NCBI RefSeq assembly: GCF_003994485.1
Contig: NZ_RZNJ01000001.1
Span: forward strand, 809,765-873,764
From: Arsenicitalea aurantiaca
Lineage (GTDB): Bacteria; Pseudomonadota; Alphaproteobacteria; Rhizobiales; Devosiaceae
Direction: 5' to 3'
Length of the DNA stretch: 64,000 nucleotides
A program made the position numbers and the translations under genes. How positions within the stretch are numbered: the stretch's first letter is position 1; each line of letters begins with the position of its first letter. Under the pieces are notes generated by a model that saw only the letters and a list, made by a program, of their open reading frames with translations, was not told the DNA's origin and searched no databases. Of this stretch, positions 36,344 to 46,074 are shown in pieces.

Positions 36344-38677
36344 TCAGCCCTTCTTGATGAAGCTGTCGAGCACCTTCTTGCGCCCGGCCTTCTCGAATTC
36401 GATCGTCAGCTTGTTGCCTTCGATCGCCACCACAGCCCCATAGCCGAATTTGAGGTGGAACACGCGCTCGCCCATGCCATAGGCGGAGCCCGAGCCGATA
36501 TCGACCGAGCGTGCGACGAGCTCTCCGTCGATGGTGAGAGGCCCGGGGCCGCGGCGGTTCGCCTGCTGGGCGCGTGCGCGCTGCCAGCCGGGCGTCTCGT
36601 AGACGCTGTCGAACGGGTCGGATTTGTCGAACCGGCTCGCGCCCCGCCCGCCATAGCCATACCCGCCATAGGCAGAGCCCGTATCCTTGACCTCGACCAC
36701 ATCGGCGGGCAATTCGTCGAGGAAGCGTGACGGGATCGCCGATTGCCAGAGCCCGTGAATGCGCCGGTTCTGCGCCGCGGAGATCCGCACGCGCTTGCGG
36801 CCGCGCGTGATGCCGACATAGGCGAGGCGCCGCTCTTCCTCGAGCCCCGCCCGGCCGCTCTCGTCCATCGAGCGCTGGCTGGGGAAGGTGCCGTCCTCCC
36901 AGCCGGTGAGGAAAACGGTGTCGAACTCCAGCCCCTTGGCCCCGTGCAGCGTCATGATGGTGACGGCATCCTTGGCCTCGGGGCTGTCGCGGTCCATCAC
37001 CAGCGCGATGTGTTCGAGGAAGCCGCCAAGCGTGTCGAACTCCTCCATCGAACGGCTGAGTTCCTTGAGGTTTTCCTTGCGGCCCTCCGACTCCAGCGAC
37101 TTGTCGGCGCTCAGCATGTCGATATAGCCGCTTTCTTCGAGGATCTTCTCGACCAGTTCGAAAGGCGGCAGGTTCTGGGCATGGAAGGCCCAGTCGTCGA
37201 ACTGGGACACGAGGCTCCTCAGCGTCGTACGCTGCTTGGGCTTCAGCTCCTCGGTCTCGACCAGCATGCGGATTGCCGAGAGCAGGGGCACCCTGGCCGC
37301 ACGGGCGGCGCCGTGCAGCAGCTGCACCGTCGAATCTCCGAGGCCGCGCTTGGGCGTGTTGATGATCCGGTCGAGGGCGAGATCGTCCGCCGGCTGTGCC
37401 ACCACGCGCAGATAGGCGATGGCGTCGCGGATTTCCTTGCGTTCATAGAAGCGCGGCCCCCCGACGACCCGGTAATTGACGCCCAGCGTTATGAAGCGCT
37501 CTTCGAACTCGCGCATCTGGAACGAGGCGCGCACCAGGATCGCCATCGAGTTGAGGCTTTCCCCGGCGCGATGGAACTGCTCGATCTCCTCGCCGACCGT
37601 GCGCGCTTCCTCCTCGGAATCCCAGACTTGGGTCACCGAGACGGGCTCGCCCTTCTCCCCCACATCGGTCTGCAGCGTCTTGCCCAGCCGGCCTTCGTTG
37701 AAGGCGATCAGGTTCGAGGCGGCCTTCAGGATATTGGAGGTCGAGCGGTAATTGCGCTCGAGCTTGATGACCTTTGCGCCCGGAAAATCCTTCTCGAACC
37801 GCAGGATGTTGTCCACCTCGGCGCCGCGCCAGCCATAGATGGACTGGTCGTCGTCGCCCACGACACAGATATTGGCCTCGTTCGCGGCTCTCCCCTGAGC
37901 CAGCAGCTGCAGCCAGAGATATTGGGCCGTGTTGCTGTCCTGGTACTCGTCCACCAGCATGTATTTGAACTTGCGGTGATATTCCGCCAGCACGTCGGGG
38001 TTTTCCCGGAACAGGCGGATGCACTCGAGCAGAAGGTCGCCGAAATCGGCGGCGTTGAGCGTCTTCAGCCGGGCCTGATAGTCGGCATAGAGCTTGGCGC
38101 CACGGCCACCAGCATAGCTGCCGCTGTCGGCAGGTGACACATCCTTGGGCAAGAGGCCCTTGTTCTTCCAGCCATCCATCATCGAGGCGAAGAGCTTGGC
38201 GGGCCAGCGCTTCTCGTCGATGCCCTCGGCACTGAGCAATTGCTTGATCAGCCGCACCTGATCGTCGGTATCGAGAATGGTAAAGGCGCTGGTCAGCCCC
38301 AGGAGCCCGGCATGCTGGCGCATGATGCGCGCGCCGATGGAATGGAACGTCCCCATCCACGGCATCGCCTCGAGACGGGGCACGAGTTTTTCGATGCGCT
38401 CCTTCATCTCCCGCGCCGCCTTGTTGGTGAAGGTCACCGAAAGGATCTGGGAGGGCCAGGCGCGATTGGTGTTGAGGATGTGCGCAATCCGCGTCGTCAG
38501 CACGCGCGTCTTGCCCGTGCCGGCCCCCGCGAGCACGAGCAGGGGGCCGTCCGTCGTCTCGACGGCGAGGCGCTGCTCGGCATTGAGCCCCGCCAGATAG
38601 TCCGGCGCCCGCCGGGCGAACTGGCCGGTGATCGAGCCGGCCTTGGGCCGCTCCATGGGTGTTGCGTCACCGGACAT
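36344..38677 (-). CDS. uvrD: UvrD/PcrA-type superfamily 1 DNA helicase
   Basis: A 777-residue 3'-5' helicase of nucleotide-excision and mismatch repair. SF1A motifs in order: LNAEQRLAV (Q motif), LAGAGTGKTRVL (I), SVTFTNKAAREM (Ia), YMLVDEYQDSNTAQY (II), VVGDDDQSIYGWRGA (III), LERNYRST (IV), TLHGAKGLEFDTVF (V) and EEERRLAYVGITRGRKRV (VI). The C-terminal region, VFHLKFGYGAVVAIEGNKLTIEFEKAGRKKVLDSFI, is the Tudor-like RNA-polymerase-binding domain seen in PcrA/UvrD. Length and organisation are normal. It diverges from the phytase-like gene. Confidence 0.96.
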   Translation of the reverse strand: MSGDATPMERPKAGSITGQFARRAPDYLAGLNAEQRLAVETTDGPLLVLAGAGTGKTRVLTTRIAHILNTNRAWPSQILSVTFTNKAAREMKERIEKLVPRLEAMPWMGTFHSIGARIMRQHAGLLGLTSAFTILDTDDQVRLIKQLLSAEGIDEKRWPAKLFASMMDGWKNKGLLPKDVSPADSGSYAGGRGAKLYADYQARLKTLNAADFGDLLLECIRLFRENPDVLAEYHRKFKYMLVDEYQDSNTAQYLWLQLLAQGRAANEANICVVGDDDQSIYGWRGAEVDNILRFEKDFPGAKVIKLERNYRSTSNILKAASNLIAFNEGRLGKTLQTDVGEKGEPVSVTQVWDSEEEARTVGEEIEQFHRAGESLNSMAILVRASFQMREFEERFITLGVNYRVVGGPRFYERKEIRDAIAYLRVVAQPADDLALDRIINTPKRGLGDSTVQLLHGAARAARVPLLSAIRMLVETEELKPKQRTTLRSLVSQFDDWAFHAQNLPPFELVEKILEESGYIDMLSADKSLESEGRKENLKELSRSMEEFDTLGGFLEHIALVMDRDSPEAKDAVTIMTLHGAKGLEFDTVFLTGWEDGTFPSQRSMDESGRAGLEEERRLAYVGITRGRKRVRISAAQNRRIHGLWQSAIPSRFLDELPADVVEVKDTGSAYGGYGYGGRGASRFDKSDPFDSVYETPGWQRARAQQANRRGPGPLTIDGELVARSVDIGSGSAYGMGERVFHLKFGYGAVVAIEGNKLTIEFEKAGRKKVLDSFIKKG

Positions 38678-38752
38678 GGGGGATTGACGAATCTCTGTTT
38701 GTTCTCATCGCCCCTATATAGGCATCCCGCGCCGTCATGTATACGCGCGCCG

Positions 38753-38781
38753 CCGTCATCGCACTGTCACCGAACCGTCAT
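38753..38781 (+). promoter_or_regulatory. Triple Pho-box (PhoB operator)
   Basis: Three seven-base repeats lie exactly 11 bp apart: CCGTCAT (38753-38759), CTGTCAC (38764-38770) and CCGTCAT (38775-38781), separated by four-base spacers CGCA and CGAA. The Pho-box consensus is CTGTCAT repeats with four-base spacers, read in this orientation. The repeats point to the phytase-like gene, whose ATG is 65 bp downstream, and predict induction by phosphate starvation via PhoR-PhoB. A clear -10 was not identified. Confidence 0.78.
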
Positions 38782-38846
38782 CGCGGGTTCTTGCGGCGGG
38801 CCTATCGCATCCGCTGTCCATCCCGTTCGGATCACAGGGGCATTCC

Positions 38847-41039
38847 ATGAATTCGAGGCATCTGCTCGCCGCCTTCGCGGCCGGCCTGCTCACCACCACG
38901 GCGCTGCCGGCGTTCGCGCAGCCCTATTTCAACCGCATCGCCAGCTTTCCGGTCGATCTCAACACGCCCGAGATCGGGGCCGATGTCGAAAACTCCTCGG
39001 AGATCATCGCGGCGACCGAAGACGGCATGATGCTCGTCTATTCCAATGCTCTCGTCGGAGGCATCGGGTTCGTCGACATCACCGACCCCGCCGATCCGCA
39101 GCCGGGCGGCTTCGTCATGCTCGAGGGTAGCCCGACCTCCGTCACCATCATCGGTGAAAAGGCGCTGGTAACGGTCGACACCACCGAGGATTTCACTGCG
39201 CCCACCGGCTATCTCGCCATCGTCGATCTGGAGAGCCGCGAAGTCGAGCTGGAGTGCGATCTCGGCGGCCAGCCCGATGCGGTGGCGCGCAATGCCGACG
39301 GCTCGCTGATCGCCATCTCGATGGAGAACCAGCGTGACGAGGACCTCAATGACGGCGTGATCCCGCAGTTGCCGGGCGGCAACGTCACCTTCTTTGACGT
39401 CGATGCCGGCGTCGTCGATTGCGACAGCATGCGGGTCACCGATCTCTCGGGCCTCGCCGAAATCGCCGGCGAGGATGCCGAGCCCGAATTCACCGATTTC
39501 AACGGCCGCGACGAGCTGGTGGTGACGCTCCAGGAGAACAATCACATCGTCGTCCTCGCCGGTCGCACCGGAGAGGTGATCAGCCATTTCAGCGCCGGCG
39601 CCGTCGACCTCGAGAACATCGACGCGACCGAGGATGGCCGTCTGAGCTTCACCGAAAGCCAGCCCGGCCGCCTGCGAGAGCCCGACGCGGTCAAGTGGAT
39701 CGACGACGACCGCTTCGTCATCGCCAATGAGGGCGATTACGAGGGCGGCGCCCGTGGCTTCACCATCTTCCACAAGGACGGCACCATGCTCTACGAGAGC
39801 GGCCCGTCCATGGAATACATCGCCGCCCAGCTCGGGCACTACCCCGAGGCCCGTTCGGATGCCAAGGGCGTCGAGCCAGAGGGGATGGAAGTCGCGAGCT
39901 TTGGCGACGACACCTTCATCTTCGTCAATCAGGAGCGCGCTTCGCTCGTCGCGGTCTATCGCGATACCGGCGCGGAACCCGAATACGTCCAGTCGCTGCC
40001 CTCAGGCGTCGGCCCGGAAGGCGCCGTCGCGATCCCCTCGCGCAACCTGTTCGTTACGGCCAACGAGACTGATCTCTCCCCCGATGGCCTGGCCGACAGC
40101 CATGTCATGATCTTCGAGCTCGGCGCCGAGACGCCGGCCTATCCGCAGATCATGTCCGACCTCGATGCGGATGGTCGTCTCATTGGATGGGCCGCCCTGT
40201 CTGGCCTCGTTGCCGATCTCGAGACCCCGGGCCGGCTCTTCGCTGTCAATGACAGCTTCTTTTCGATGATGCCGACCATCTACACGATCGATGCGACGGC
40301 GACGCCCGCCCGCATCGTCGAGGCGACGCCGATCACCCGCGATGGCGCGACCGCCGAAGCCCTCGACATCGAAGGGATCGCTCATGACGGGCAGGGCGGC
40401 TTCTGGCTCGCCTCTGAGGGGCGCACCGACCGCGACATCCCCCATGCCCTGCTGCGCACCAATCGCGATGGCGAGATCATCGAGGAAATCGCATTCCCCG
40501 ACGCGTTGCTCGCCCATGAAGTGCGCTTCGGCGCCGAGGGTGTCACAATGACCGGCGAGGGCGACGCCGCCATCGTCTGGATCGCCATCCAGCGCGAATG
40601 GGGCGATGATCCGGCCGGGCACGTCAAGCTCCTGGCCTATACCCCGGCGACCGGTGAATGGGGCGCGGTCCACTACCCGCTCGAAACCACGGCCGAGGGC
40701 GCGTGGAACGGTCTCTCGGAGATCACCGCCCATGGCGAGACGATCTATCTCGTCGAGCGCGACAACCAGATCGGCTCGCGTGCGGTCCTCAAGGCGCTCT
40801 ACTCGGTCCCGCTCTCGCAGCTTGAGCCTGCGCCGCTCGGCGGCGGGCTTCCGGTCGTCACCAAGACGCTGGTGCGGGACTTCATGCCGGACCTCGAGGC
40901 GCTCAACGGCTATGTGCTCGACAAGGTCGAGGGCTTTGCCATCGATGCGGCAGGCGAGGGCTGGGTCGTCACCGACAATGACGGCGTCGACGATGCGAGC
41001 GGGGAGACCAATTTCTTCTCGATCGGCATGATGAACTGA
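38847..41039 (+). CDS. Secreted phytase-like / 'choice-of-anchor I'-type beta-propeller protein
   Basis: A 730-residue exported protein. Signal peptide 1-25 (cleavage after ALPAFA). The first half (about 30-430) is a beta-propeller with repeats such as VDITDPADPQPGGFVMLEGS, KVVD-type strands, and EPEGMEVASFGDDTFIFVNQ, resembling the choice-of-anchor I family. The second half (about 440-730) is the 'esterase-like activity of phytase' domain: LDIEGIAHDGQGGFWLASEG, NGLSEITAHGETIYLVERDN and the C-terminal KVEGFAIDAAGEGWVVTDNDGVDD with acidic calcium-type loops. The upstream triple Pho-box supports a role in phosphorus acquisition. The hydrolysed substrate is not proven. Confidence 0.85.
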   Translation: MNSRHLLAAFAAGLLTTTALPAFAQPYFNRIASFPVDLNTPEIGADVENSSEIIAATEDGMMLVYSNALVGGIGFVDITDPADPQPGGFVMLEGSPTSVTIIGEKALVTVDTTEDFTAPTGYLAIVDLESREVELECDLGGQPDAVARNADGSLIAISMENQRDEDLNDGVIPQLPGGNVTFFDVDAGVVDCDSMRVTDLSGLAEIAGEDAEPEFTDFNGRDELVVTLQENNHIVVLAGRTGEVISHFSAGAVDLENIDATEDGRLSFTESQPGRLREPDAVKWIDDDRFVIANEGDYEGGARGFTIFHKDGTMLYESGPSMEYIAAQLGHYPEARSDAKGVEPEGMEVASFGDDTFIFVNQERASLVAVYRDTGAEPEYVQSLPSGVGPEGAVAIPSRNLFVTANETDLSPDGLADSHVMIFELGAETPAYPQIMSDLDADGRLIGWAALSGLVADLETPGRLFAVNDSFFSMMPTIYTIDATATPARIVEATPITRDGATAEALDIEGIAHDGQGGFWLASEGRTDRDIPHALLRTNRDGEIIEEIAFPDALLAHEVRFGAEGVTMTGEGDAAIVWIAIQREWGDDPAGHVKLLAYTPATGEWGAVHYPLETTAEGAWNGLSEITAHGETIYLVERDNQIGSRAVLKALYSVPLSQLEPAPLGGGLPVVTKTLVRDFMPDLEALNGYVLDKVEGFAIDAAGEGWVVTDNDGVDDASGETNFFSIGMMN

Positions 41040-41067
41040 TCCGACCCTCATCGCCACTTCAGAGCGG

Positions 41068-41102
41068 AGGCCGGGCCCCAGCGGGTCCGGCCTTTCGCGT
41101 TT
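41068..41102 (+). terminator. Terminator after the phytase-like gene
   Basis: AGGCCGGGCCC (41068-41078) pairs with GGGTCCGGCCT (41083-41093), with one G-T pair, around a CAGC loop, followed by TTCGCGTTT. It is 29 bp after the stop. The T-run is interrupted, so efficiency is uncertain. Confidence 0.75.
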
Positions 41103-41200
41103 GATGCCCCATTCTTGCCGTGGAGCGCGGGCATTTGCAGGGTGACGCCACCGGGCGACTTCCCTAGACTCGCCCGCGCGCCCCGGAGACTCACCGCACA

Positions 41201-44200
41201 GTGCTCAATCGCCTCTTCATCGTCGTCGGCATGCTGGCCATCATCGCGCTGGCCGGCGCATTCGTGCTGCCGGGCTTCATCCAGTGGGGCGATTATCGCG
41301 AGCGCATGCAGACCATTGCCGCCGAAGTGTTCGGCGCCGAGGTCGAGATCGTCGGCGACATCTCATTTTCGCTCCTGCCCCAGCCGCAGCTGCATTTCCG
41401 CGACGTCGTGGTCGGTCCTTCCGAATCCCCCACCCTGATGGTCGCCAATGTCGAGGCGGAGTTCTCGCTGCTCGATTTCCTGCGCGACCAGTACCGGATC
41501 ACCCGCCTCGTCCTCGAGCGGCCCGTGGTCGAGATGACGCTCGGCCGGGATGGACGGCTCGAAAGCGGCATCGACCTCGCCGAGGAGGTGACGAGCGCCA
41601 GCATTTCGGTTGCGAGCGCGGCCATCGTCGATGGCATGGTGCGCCTTACCGATCTGCGCTCGGACGAGACCTTTACCGCGGCCAATGTCGCGGGCGATCT
41701 CAGGCTCGACGCCGTGCGGGGCCCCTTCGCCTTCCAGGGCACCGCGCGCATCGCCGATCGCCCGCATACGGTCCGGCTCAGCGTCGCCGCCCTCGACAGT
41801 GCCGATCGCACGCAGCTCTCGGTCTTCGTCCAGCCCAATGATACGAGCTATTCGCTTTCCGCCGAAGGCCAACTCGCGGTCGGCACCGCGCCCGGCTTCA
41901 CCGGCACGATGAGCTTCCGCCAGGCGCCCGATCGCAACGCGACCGCCGATGCGGGGCGCGGCAATCTCGTCCTCACGTCCGACGTCGACATCGATGCTTC
42001 GCGGGCCATCCTCAGCAGTTTCACGCTCCTGCCAGACGAAAACCGGGTCGGCAGCCGGCTGACCGGTTCGGCCGACATCCGCCTCGGCAGCCAGCGCCGC
42101 TTCGATGCGACGCTCTCGGCGGGCGTCTTCTCGCTGCCCCCGCGCGATATCATCGCCGAAGAGGGGCCTGCCCGCTACGAGCTTCTGCGGCTCCTTGCCG
42201 AGCTGCCAGCCCCGATCCTGCCGGACATGCCCGGCGTGGTCGATCTCGATGTCACCGAGCTTAACCTGCGCGCCTTTTCGCTCCGCAATGTCCGCCTCAG
42301 CGCAGCGGCGAGTGCCGGCGGCTGGACCATTCGCAACGCGACGGCGACGCTCCCGGGCAACACCACAATCCGCGCCAGCGGCGAGCTCGCCGAAAATGCC
42401 GCGCGTCCTGCGTTCTCCGGCCTCGTTCGGCTCGATACGCGCCGGCTCGATGCGCTCGCCCAGCTCTGGCGCCGCCCCGCCGAAGCCAATCCGCTCTTCA
42501 ACATGCCCGCCTCGCTCGAAGCGGGTCTCACCCTCGCGGGCGACCGGCTCAGCCTTGAAGACGGGCGCTTCGTCATGGATGGCGCCGCCCATTTCGTCTC
42601 CGCAGAACTCGATATCGGCGCCCAGCCGCGCATTTCGGTCATCGCCGAGCTCGCCGCGCTCGATGCCCGCCACAGCGCTGCGCTGGCCGCCCTGCTGCCC
42701 GATCCGCTGCAGGATCGCAGTTTCACCCAGAGCTTTCCGCGCGGCCATGTCGTCGTCACCGCGGAAGCCGCCACCATCATGGGCCTTGAGGGCAGGGGGC
42801 TTGCCGCCGACGGCGCATGGGAAGGCGGGGTGCTTGAATTCGACAGGCTCGCCGCCGAGGAGATCGGCGGGGCAAGCCTCGACGTCGAATTCACCGCCTT
42901 CGGTTCGCTGGCCCGTCCCGAGCTCTCGGGCAGTGGCCGCATCGGGGTATCCGATCCGGCAGCCCCGGCCCTCGCCATGGCGCTCGATGCGCTGGGCACG
43001 CCCCCTGCATTGCGCAGTGCGCTCGCACGCCTGGCGCCTGCCGCCCTCGAAATCACCCTCGATGCGCCCTCGGGCGATGGAAGCCAGGCGATCGAGATCG
43101 ACGGCACGCTCGGCGTCGCCGAATTCGGCCTCGAAGGTCAGCTCGGGGGCGGCGTCGCGCAACTCCTCGCCTCGCCCCTCTCGCTCGAGATCGCCATGTC
43201 CGCAACCGATGCGGATGGCCTCGCGCGCCAGCTCGGGCTCGGGCAAACGAGCCTCCTCACACCCGGCGACGCGGTGCGGCTCTCCGCCGTTCTCGATGGC
43301 CCGGTCAATGGCCGGCTCCGCTCGCGCCTCCTGATGGAAGGGGGCGGGGACAGCATCGCCTTCGCCGGCGATCTCAACCTTGCCGATCCCGCCACCCCGC
43401 GCGGCAATGGCGTCGTCCGACTTTCGCTCGCCGATCCTGGGCCGCTGCTCGATCTCGCCGGGGGGGGCGCCATCCACCTGCCGGGTCTCATCGGAACGGC
43501 GGGGCTCGAATTCACCGGCGCCGATCGCATCGCCCTCGATGGCATCGATGGCCGCGCGGGCGAAAGCCGCATCGAAGGCACGGTCGGGCTTCGGCGCGAC
43601 ACGGCAGGCGCCGCAATCGACGGGCGCCTCAGGATCGATCGCATGCCCCTCGAAGGCCTGCTCGCTGCCCTTGCCGGGCCCGCGGCGCTGGTGCAGTCCG
43701 AGGGCCTCTGGCCCGATGGCCCGCTCGACATGACCCCCGAGGGTCGGGCCGCATCGGGCCGTATTCGCGTCGATGTCGCTGCCATGATCGCGGGCGAGGA
43801 TGCGCTTTTCTCCGATGCCGGGTTCGATCTCGCCTGGGACGCGCAGGAGACGCGCCTGCGCGGGCTCTCCGCCAGCCTCGGCGGCGGTACCCTCGGTCTT
43901 GATGCGAGCCTCTGCTGCGCGGGGCCTCTTGTCGACAAGCGCCTCTCGGGCCGGCTTTCCCTCGACGGGGTGGATCTCGATGCCCTGCTGCCGCCCGTGC
44001 CCCGCTCGGTGCTGGAAGGCACGCTGACCGGCGTCGCGCAGTTCGAAAGCACGGGCGCGAGCCCCGCTGCGCTCCTCGCCGCCATGACCGGCGAGGGCAG
44101 CTACACCGTCACCGACCTCGCCATCGCCGAGCTCGCGCCTGCCACCTTCGCCCGCGTCGCGAGCCTCGAGAACATCCTCGAGCTCGAGGCCGACGCGCTT

Positions 44201-44857
44201 GGCGAGATCGTCGCGCGCGAGCTCGAGCGCGGCATCCTCCGGGCGCCGGAGGTTGCGGGCAGCTTCACCCTCGCCGGCGGTGTGCTCCGTAGTCCCAACC
44301 TCGCCATCGAGGATGAGGATGCCCGCCTCTTCGGCAGCTCGAGCGTGGCGCTCGTCGATCTCGCGCTGTCGGGCGGCTACACGCTCACCCCGCGCGGACC
44401 GGTCGATGCCGATGGGCTGATCTCCGAAACCACCGCCCGCGTCACTGCCAACCTCTCGGGCACGCTCCTCGATCCGGTGCGCACGCTGGACCTCGGCCCC
44501 ATGGTGGATGCCATTCAGGTGCGCGCCTTCGAACTCGAAGTCGATCGCCTCGAGCAGCTGCGCGCCGAGGACGAGGCGCGATCGGCGGCCGCCGCAGCCG
44601 AACGCCAGCGGATCGAGGCCGAGCGCGCCACAAGGGAAGCGGAGGCGGAAGCTGCGCGCGAGGCCGAGGAGGCCGCCGCTGCGGCCGCCGCAGCCGCCGC
44701 CGAACGCGCCCGCCAGGACGCCGAAGCCCGGCGCGCTGCCGATGCGGAGGCCACCCGCCGAGCCGCGGAGGAAGATGCCGCCCGCCGCCGCGCGCTCGAA
44801 GAGCAGATCATCAATCGCCCGCTGACGCTCGACCTGCTGCAGCCACAGCCGCGCTGA
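41201..44857 (+). CDS. Large AsmA-family envelope protein
   Basis: A 1218-residue protein. One N-terminal transmembrane helix (about 3-26, LFIVVGMLAIIALAGAFVLP) is followed by an AsmA-type start (IQWGDYRERMQTIAAEVFGAEVEIVGDISFSLLPQPQLHFRDVVVG, split here over about 28-73) and a very long beta-rich periplasmic region. Such proteins form bridge-like grooves thought to carry phospholipid between membranes. The last 130 residues are a different composition, an Ala/Glu/Arg coiled coil (EQLRAEDEARSAAAAAERQR region and beyond), predicted to be a long helix. Start GTG at 41201 has GGAG ahead. It is monocistronic, downstream of a terminator. Confidence 0.88.
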   Translation: MLNRLFIVVGMLAIIALAGAFVLPGFIQWGDYRERMQTIAAEVFGAEVEIVGDISFSLLPQPQLHFRDVVVGPSESPTLMVANVEAEFSLLDFLRDQYRITRLVLERPVVEMTLGRDGRLESGIDLAEEVTSASISVASAAIVDGMVRLTDLRSDETFTAANVAGDLRLDAVRGPFAFQGTARIADRPHTVRLSVAALDSADRTQLSVFVQPNDTSYSLSAEGQLAVGTAPGFTGTMSFRQAPDRNATADAGRGNLVLTSDVDIDASRAILSSFTLLPDENRVGSRLTGSADIRLGSQRRFDATLSAGVFSLPPRDIIAEEGPARYELLRLLAELPAPILPDMPGVVDLDVTELNLRAFSLRNVRLSAAASAGGWTIRNATATLPGNTTIRASGELAENAARPAFSGLVRLDTRRLDALAQLWRRPAEANPLFNMPASLEAGLTLAGDRLSLEDGRFVMDGAAHFVSAELDIGAQPRISVIAELAALDARHSAALAALLPDPLQDRSFTQSFPRGHVVVTAEAATIMGLEGRGLAADGAWEGGVLEFDRLAAEEIGGASLDVEFTAFGSLARPELSGSGRIGVSDPAAPALAMALDALGTPPALRSALARLAPAALEITLDAPSGDGSQAIEIDGTLGVAEFGLEGQLGGGVAQLLASPLSLEIAMSATDADGLARQLGLGQTSLLTPGDAVRLSAVLDGPVNGRLRSRLLMEGGGDSIAFAGDLNLADPATPRGNGVVRLSLADPGPLLDLAGGGAIHLPGLIGTAGLEFTGADRIALDGIDGRAGESRIEGTVGLRRDTAGAAIDGRLRIDRMPLEGLLAALAGPAALVQSEGLWPDGPLDMTPEGRAASGRIRVDVAAMIAGEDALFSDAGFDLAWDAQETRLRGLSASLGGGTLGLDASLCCAGPLVDKRLSGRLSLDGVDLDALLPPVPRSVLEGTLTGVAQFESTGASPAALLAAMTGEGSYTVTDLAIAELAPATFARVASLENILELEADALGEIVARELERGILRAPEVAGSFTLAGGVLRSPNLAIEDEDARLFGSSSVALVDLALSGGYTLTPRGPVDADGLISETTARVTANLSGTLLDPVRTLDLGPMVDAIQVRAFELEVDRLEQLRAEDEARSAAAAAERQRIEAERATREAEAEAAREAEEAAAAAAAAAAERARQDAEARRAADAEATRRAAEEDAARRRALEEQIINRPLTLDLLQPQPR

Positions 44858-44859
44858 GG

Positions 44860-45075
44860 CTAGCGGGCGTCCGCCCGATCGCGATACCAGCCGAGCGCCG
44901 CCACCCGCACCGCCGAGGAAAGGTTGGCGGCGGGACGGGCTTCGTCGATCTCGCGGATGAGGGTGGTGATCGGCACGCCGCGCGCTTCGGCCATGGCCTC
45001 GAGCGCAGCCCAGAATTCGGGTTCGAGCGCGAGGCTCGTGCGGTGCCCGGCTATGCTGAGCGAGCGCTTCTGCAC
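44860..45075 (-). CDS. Ribbon-helix-helix domain protein
   Basis: A 71-residue protein. RSLSIAGHRTSLALEPEFWAALEAMAEARGVPITTLIREID resembles RHH_4 (PF13467-type) domains: a short beta strand that pairs in a dimer, then two helices. Such proteins usually bind DNA as dimers, often autoregulating or controlling a neighbour. The start is GTG at 45075. It lies 25 bp downstream of sspB on the same strand and may be in its operon. It ends three bases after the converging AsmA-like gene. Target unknown. Confidence 0.82.
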   Translation of the reverse strand: MQKRSLSIAGHRTSLALEPEFWAALEAMAEARGVPITTLIREIDEARPAANLSSAVRVAALGWYRDRADAR

Positions 45076-45100
45076 CGCGGCCTCGTGCCTTGGAGAAGCC

Positions 45101-45610
45101 TCAGGGCTTCTTGCGGAACCGGTCGAGGCTCACGACCTTGTCGGCCCCTTCGCCCGAAGCCGGCTCGCCCTCGGGGGCTTCGGCAACCGGCTTTACGCCG
45201 GCGTCCGTTGCAGACGCGTCGGCGGGCGCCTCCTCGACCTGCGTACCGCCGCTCCGCTCCACGTCAAACTGCAGCCCGAACTGCACCGAGGGGTCGAAAA
45301 AGCCCTTGATCGCCGAAAACGGGATGGTGAGGAGTTCGGGATTGCCGTCGAAGGAAAGGCCCACCTCGAACGCGGTCTCGGTGACCTTGAGGTCCCAGTA
45401 CTGGTTCTGCAGCACGATGGTCATTTCCTTGTCGTACTGCTCGAGAAGCCTTTGGGACATGCGCACGCCCGGCGCGCGCGTCACGAAGGAGATGAAGAAA
45501 TGGTGCTCGCCGGGAAGGCCGGTCTTCACCACTTCCGACAGCACCTTGCGGACGACGCCTCGCAGCGCTTCCTGTGCCAGAATGTCGTAGCGGATGAGAT
45601 CTTCGGCCAT
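45101..45610 (-). CDS. sspB: ClpXP adaptor SspB (alphaproteobacterial type)
   Basis: A 169-residue adaptor. The folded N-terminal domain (about 1-125) has MAEDLIRYDILAQEALRGVVRKVL and HFFISFVTRAPGVRMSQRLLEQYDKEMTIVLQNQYWDLKV, which bind ssrA-tagged substrates. A flexible Ala/Glu/Pro linker follows, and a basic C-terminal tip (KVVSLDRFRKKP) that docks on ClpX. It delivers tmRNA-tagged proteins to ClpXP. The ATG at 45610 is set by the family; upstream codons to 45742 have no such similarity. The tmRNA gene itself is the next gene upstream on the same strand. Confidence 0.93.
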   Translation of the reverse strand: MAEDLIRYDILAQEALRGVVRKVLSEVVKTGLPGEHHFFISFVTRAPGVRMSQRLLEQYDKEMTIVLQNQYWDLKVTETAFEVGLSFDGNPELLTIPFSAIKGFFDPSVQFGLQFDVERSGGTQVEEAPADASATDAGVKPVAEAPEGEPASGEGADKVVSLDRFRKKP

Positions 45611-45749
45611 AATCGTCCTTCTGGGCGCCGGAAACGGGCGCGTTCGATGCGTGTGGGCACGGGCGCTGCGCCTTGGGGCGCAGAATCCGCTTGGCCCTAA
45701 TGAGCCCCAGCGGCGGGGACAATTCAAGCGCATAAAAGGCAATGGATGC

Positions 45750-46068
45750 AGAAGAAGTGCAGGCTTCTGTTGCCAGGTGCCTGCGAACCCCGCCTTCTAC
45801 CTGCTACAGCAGAAGGGCTTCAATTCGAGGTGTCGGACCGCTTACGCAGCCAGACGGGCCTCAGCATAGTTGTCATTGGCAACTATAAAAATGGTCCGAT
45901 ATCGGCGGTACCATGCCGAGCGAAAACACACCCTTTACGCCCTCGTCGATCCTGTTTCGCCCCCGCGCGCCCGTCCAGGAACGGGGAGAGTGGTGGAGGC
46001 GCCGGGTACTGCCCCCGGGTCCGATGGGTTTATTGCGATGGCCATTTATCGCCATAGCCGTTGCCGGC
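45750..46068 (-). ncRNA. ssrA: Two-piece (circularly permuted) tmRNA
   Basis: Read on the minus strand, codons at about 45881-45843 spell the degradation tag ANDNYAEARLAA then TAA, preceded by TAGTT as in other tmRNAs. The upstream acceptor piece ends in GCGCCTCCACCA at 45991. After a 26-base spacer the coding piece starts GGGGGCGAAACAGGATCGAC at 45964. GGGGGCG pairs with CGCCTCC, one G-T pair included, to form the tRNA-like acceptor stem. Acceptor half before coding half is the alphaproteobacterial permuted layout; the spacer is removed to leave two RNAs. Hairpin GCAGGC/GCCTGC (45784-45759) marks the 3' end. Both outer ends are approximate. It rescues stalled ribosomes. Confidence 0.93.
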
Positions 46069-46074
46069 ACGCCC

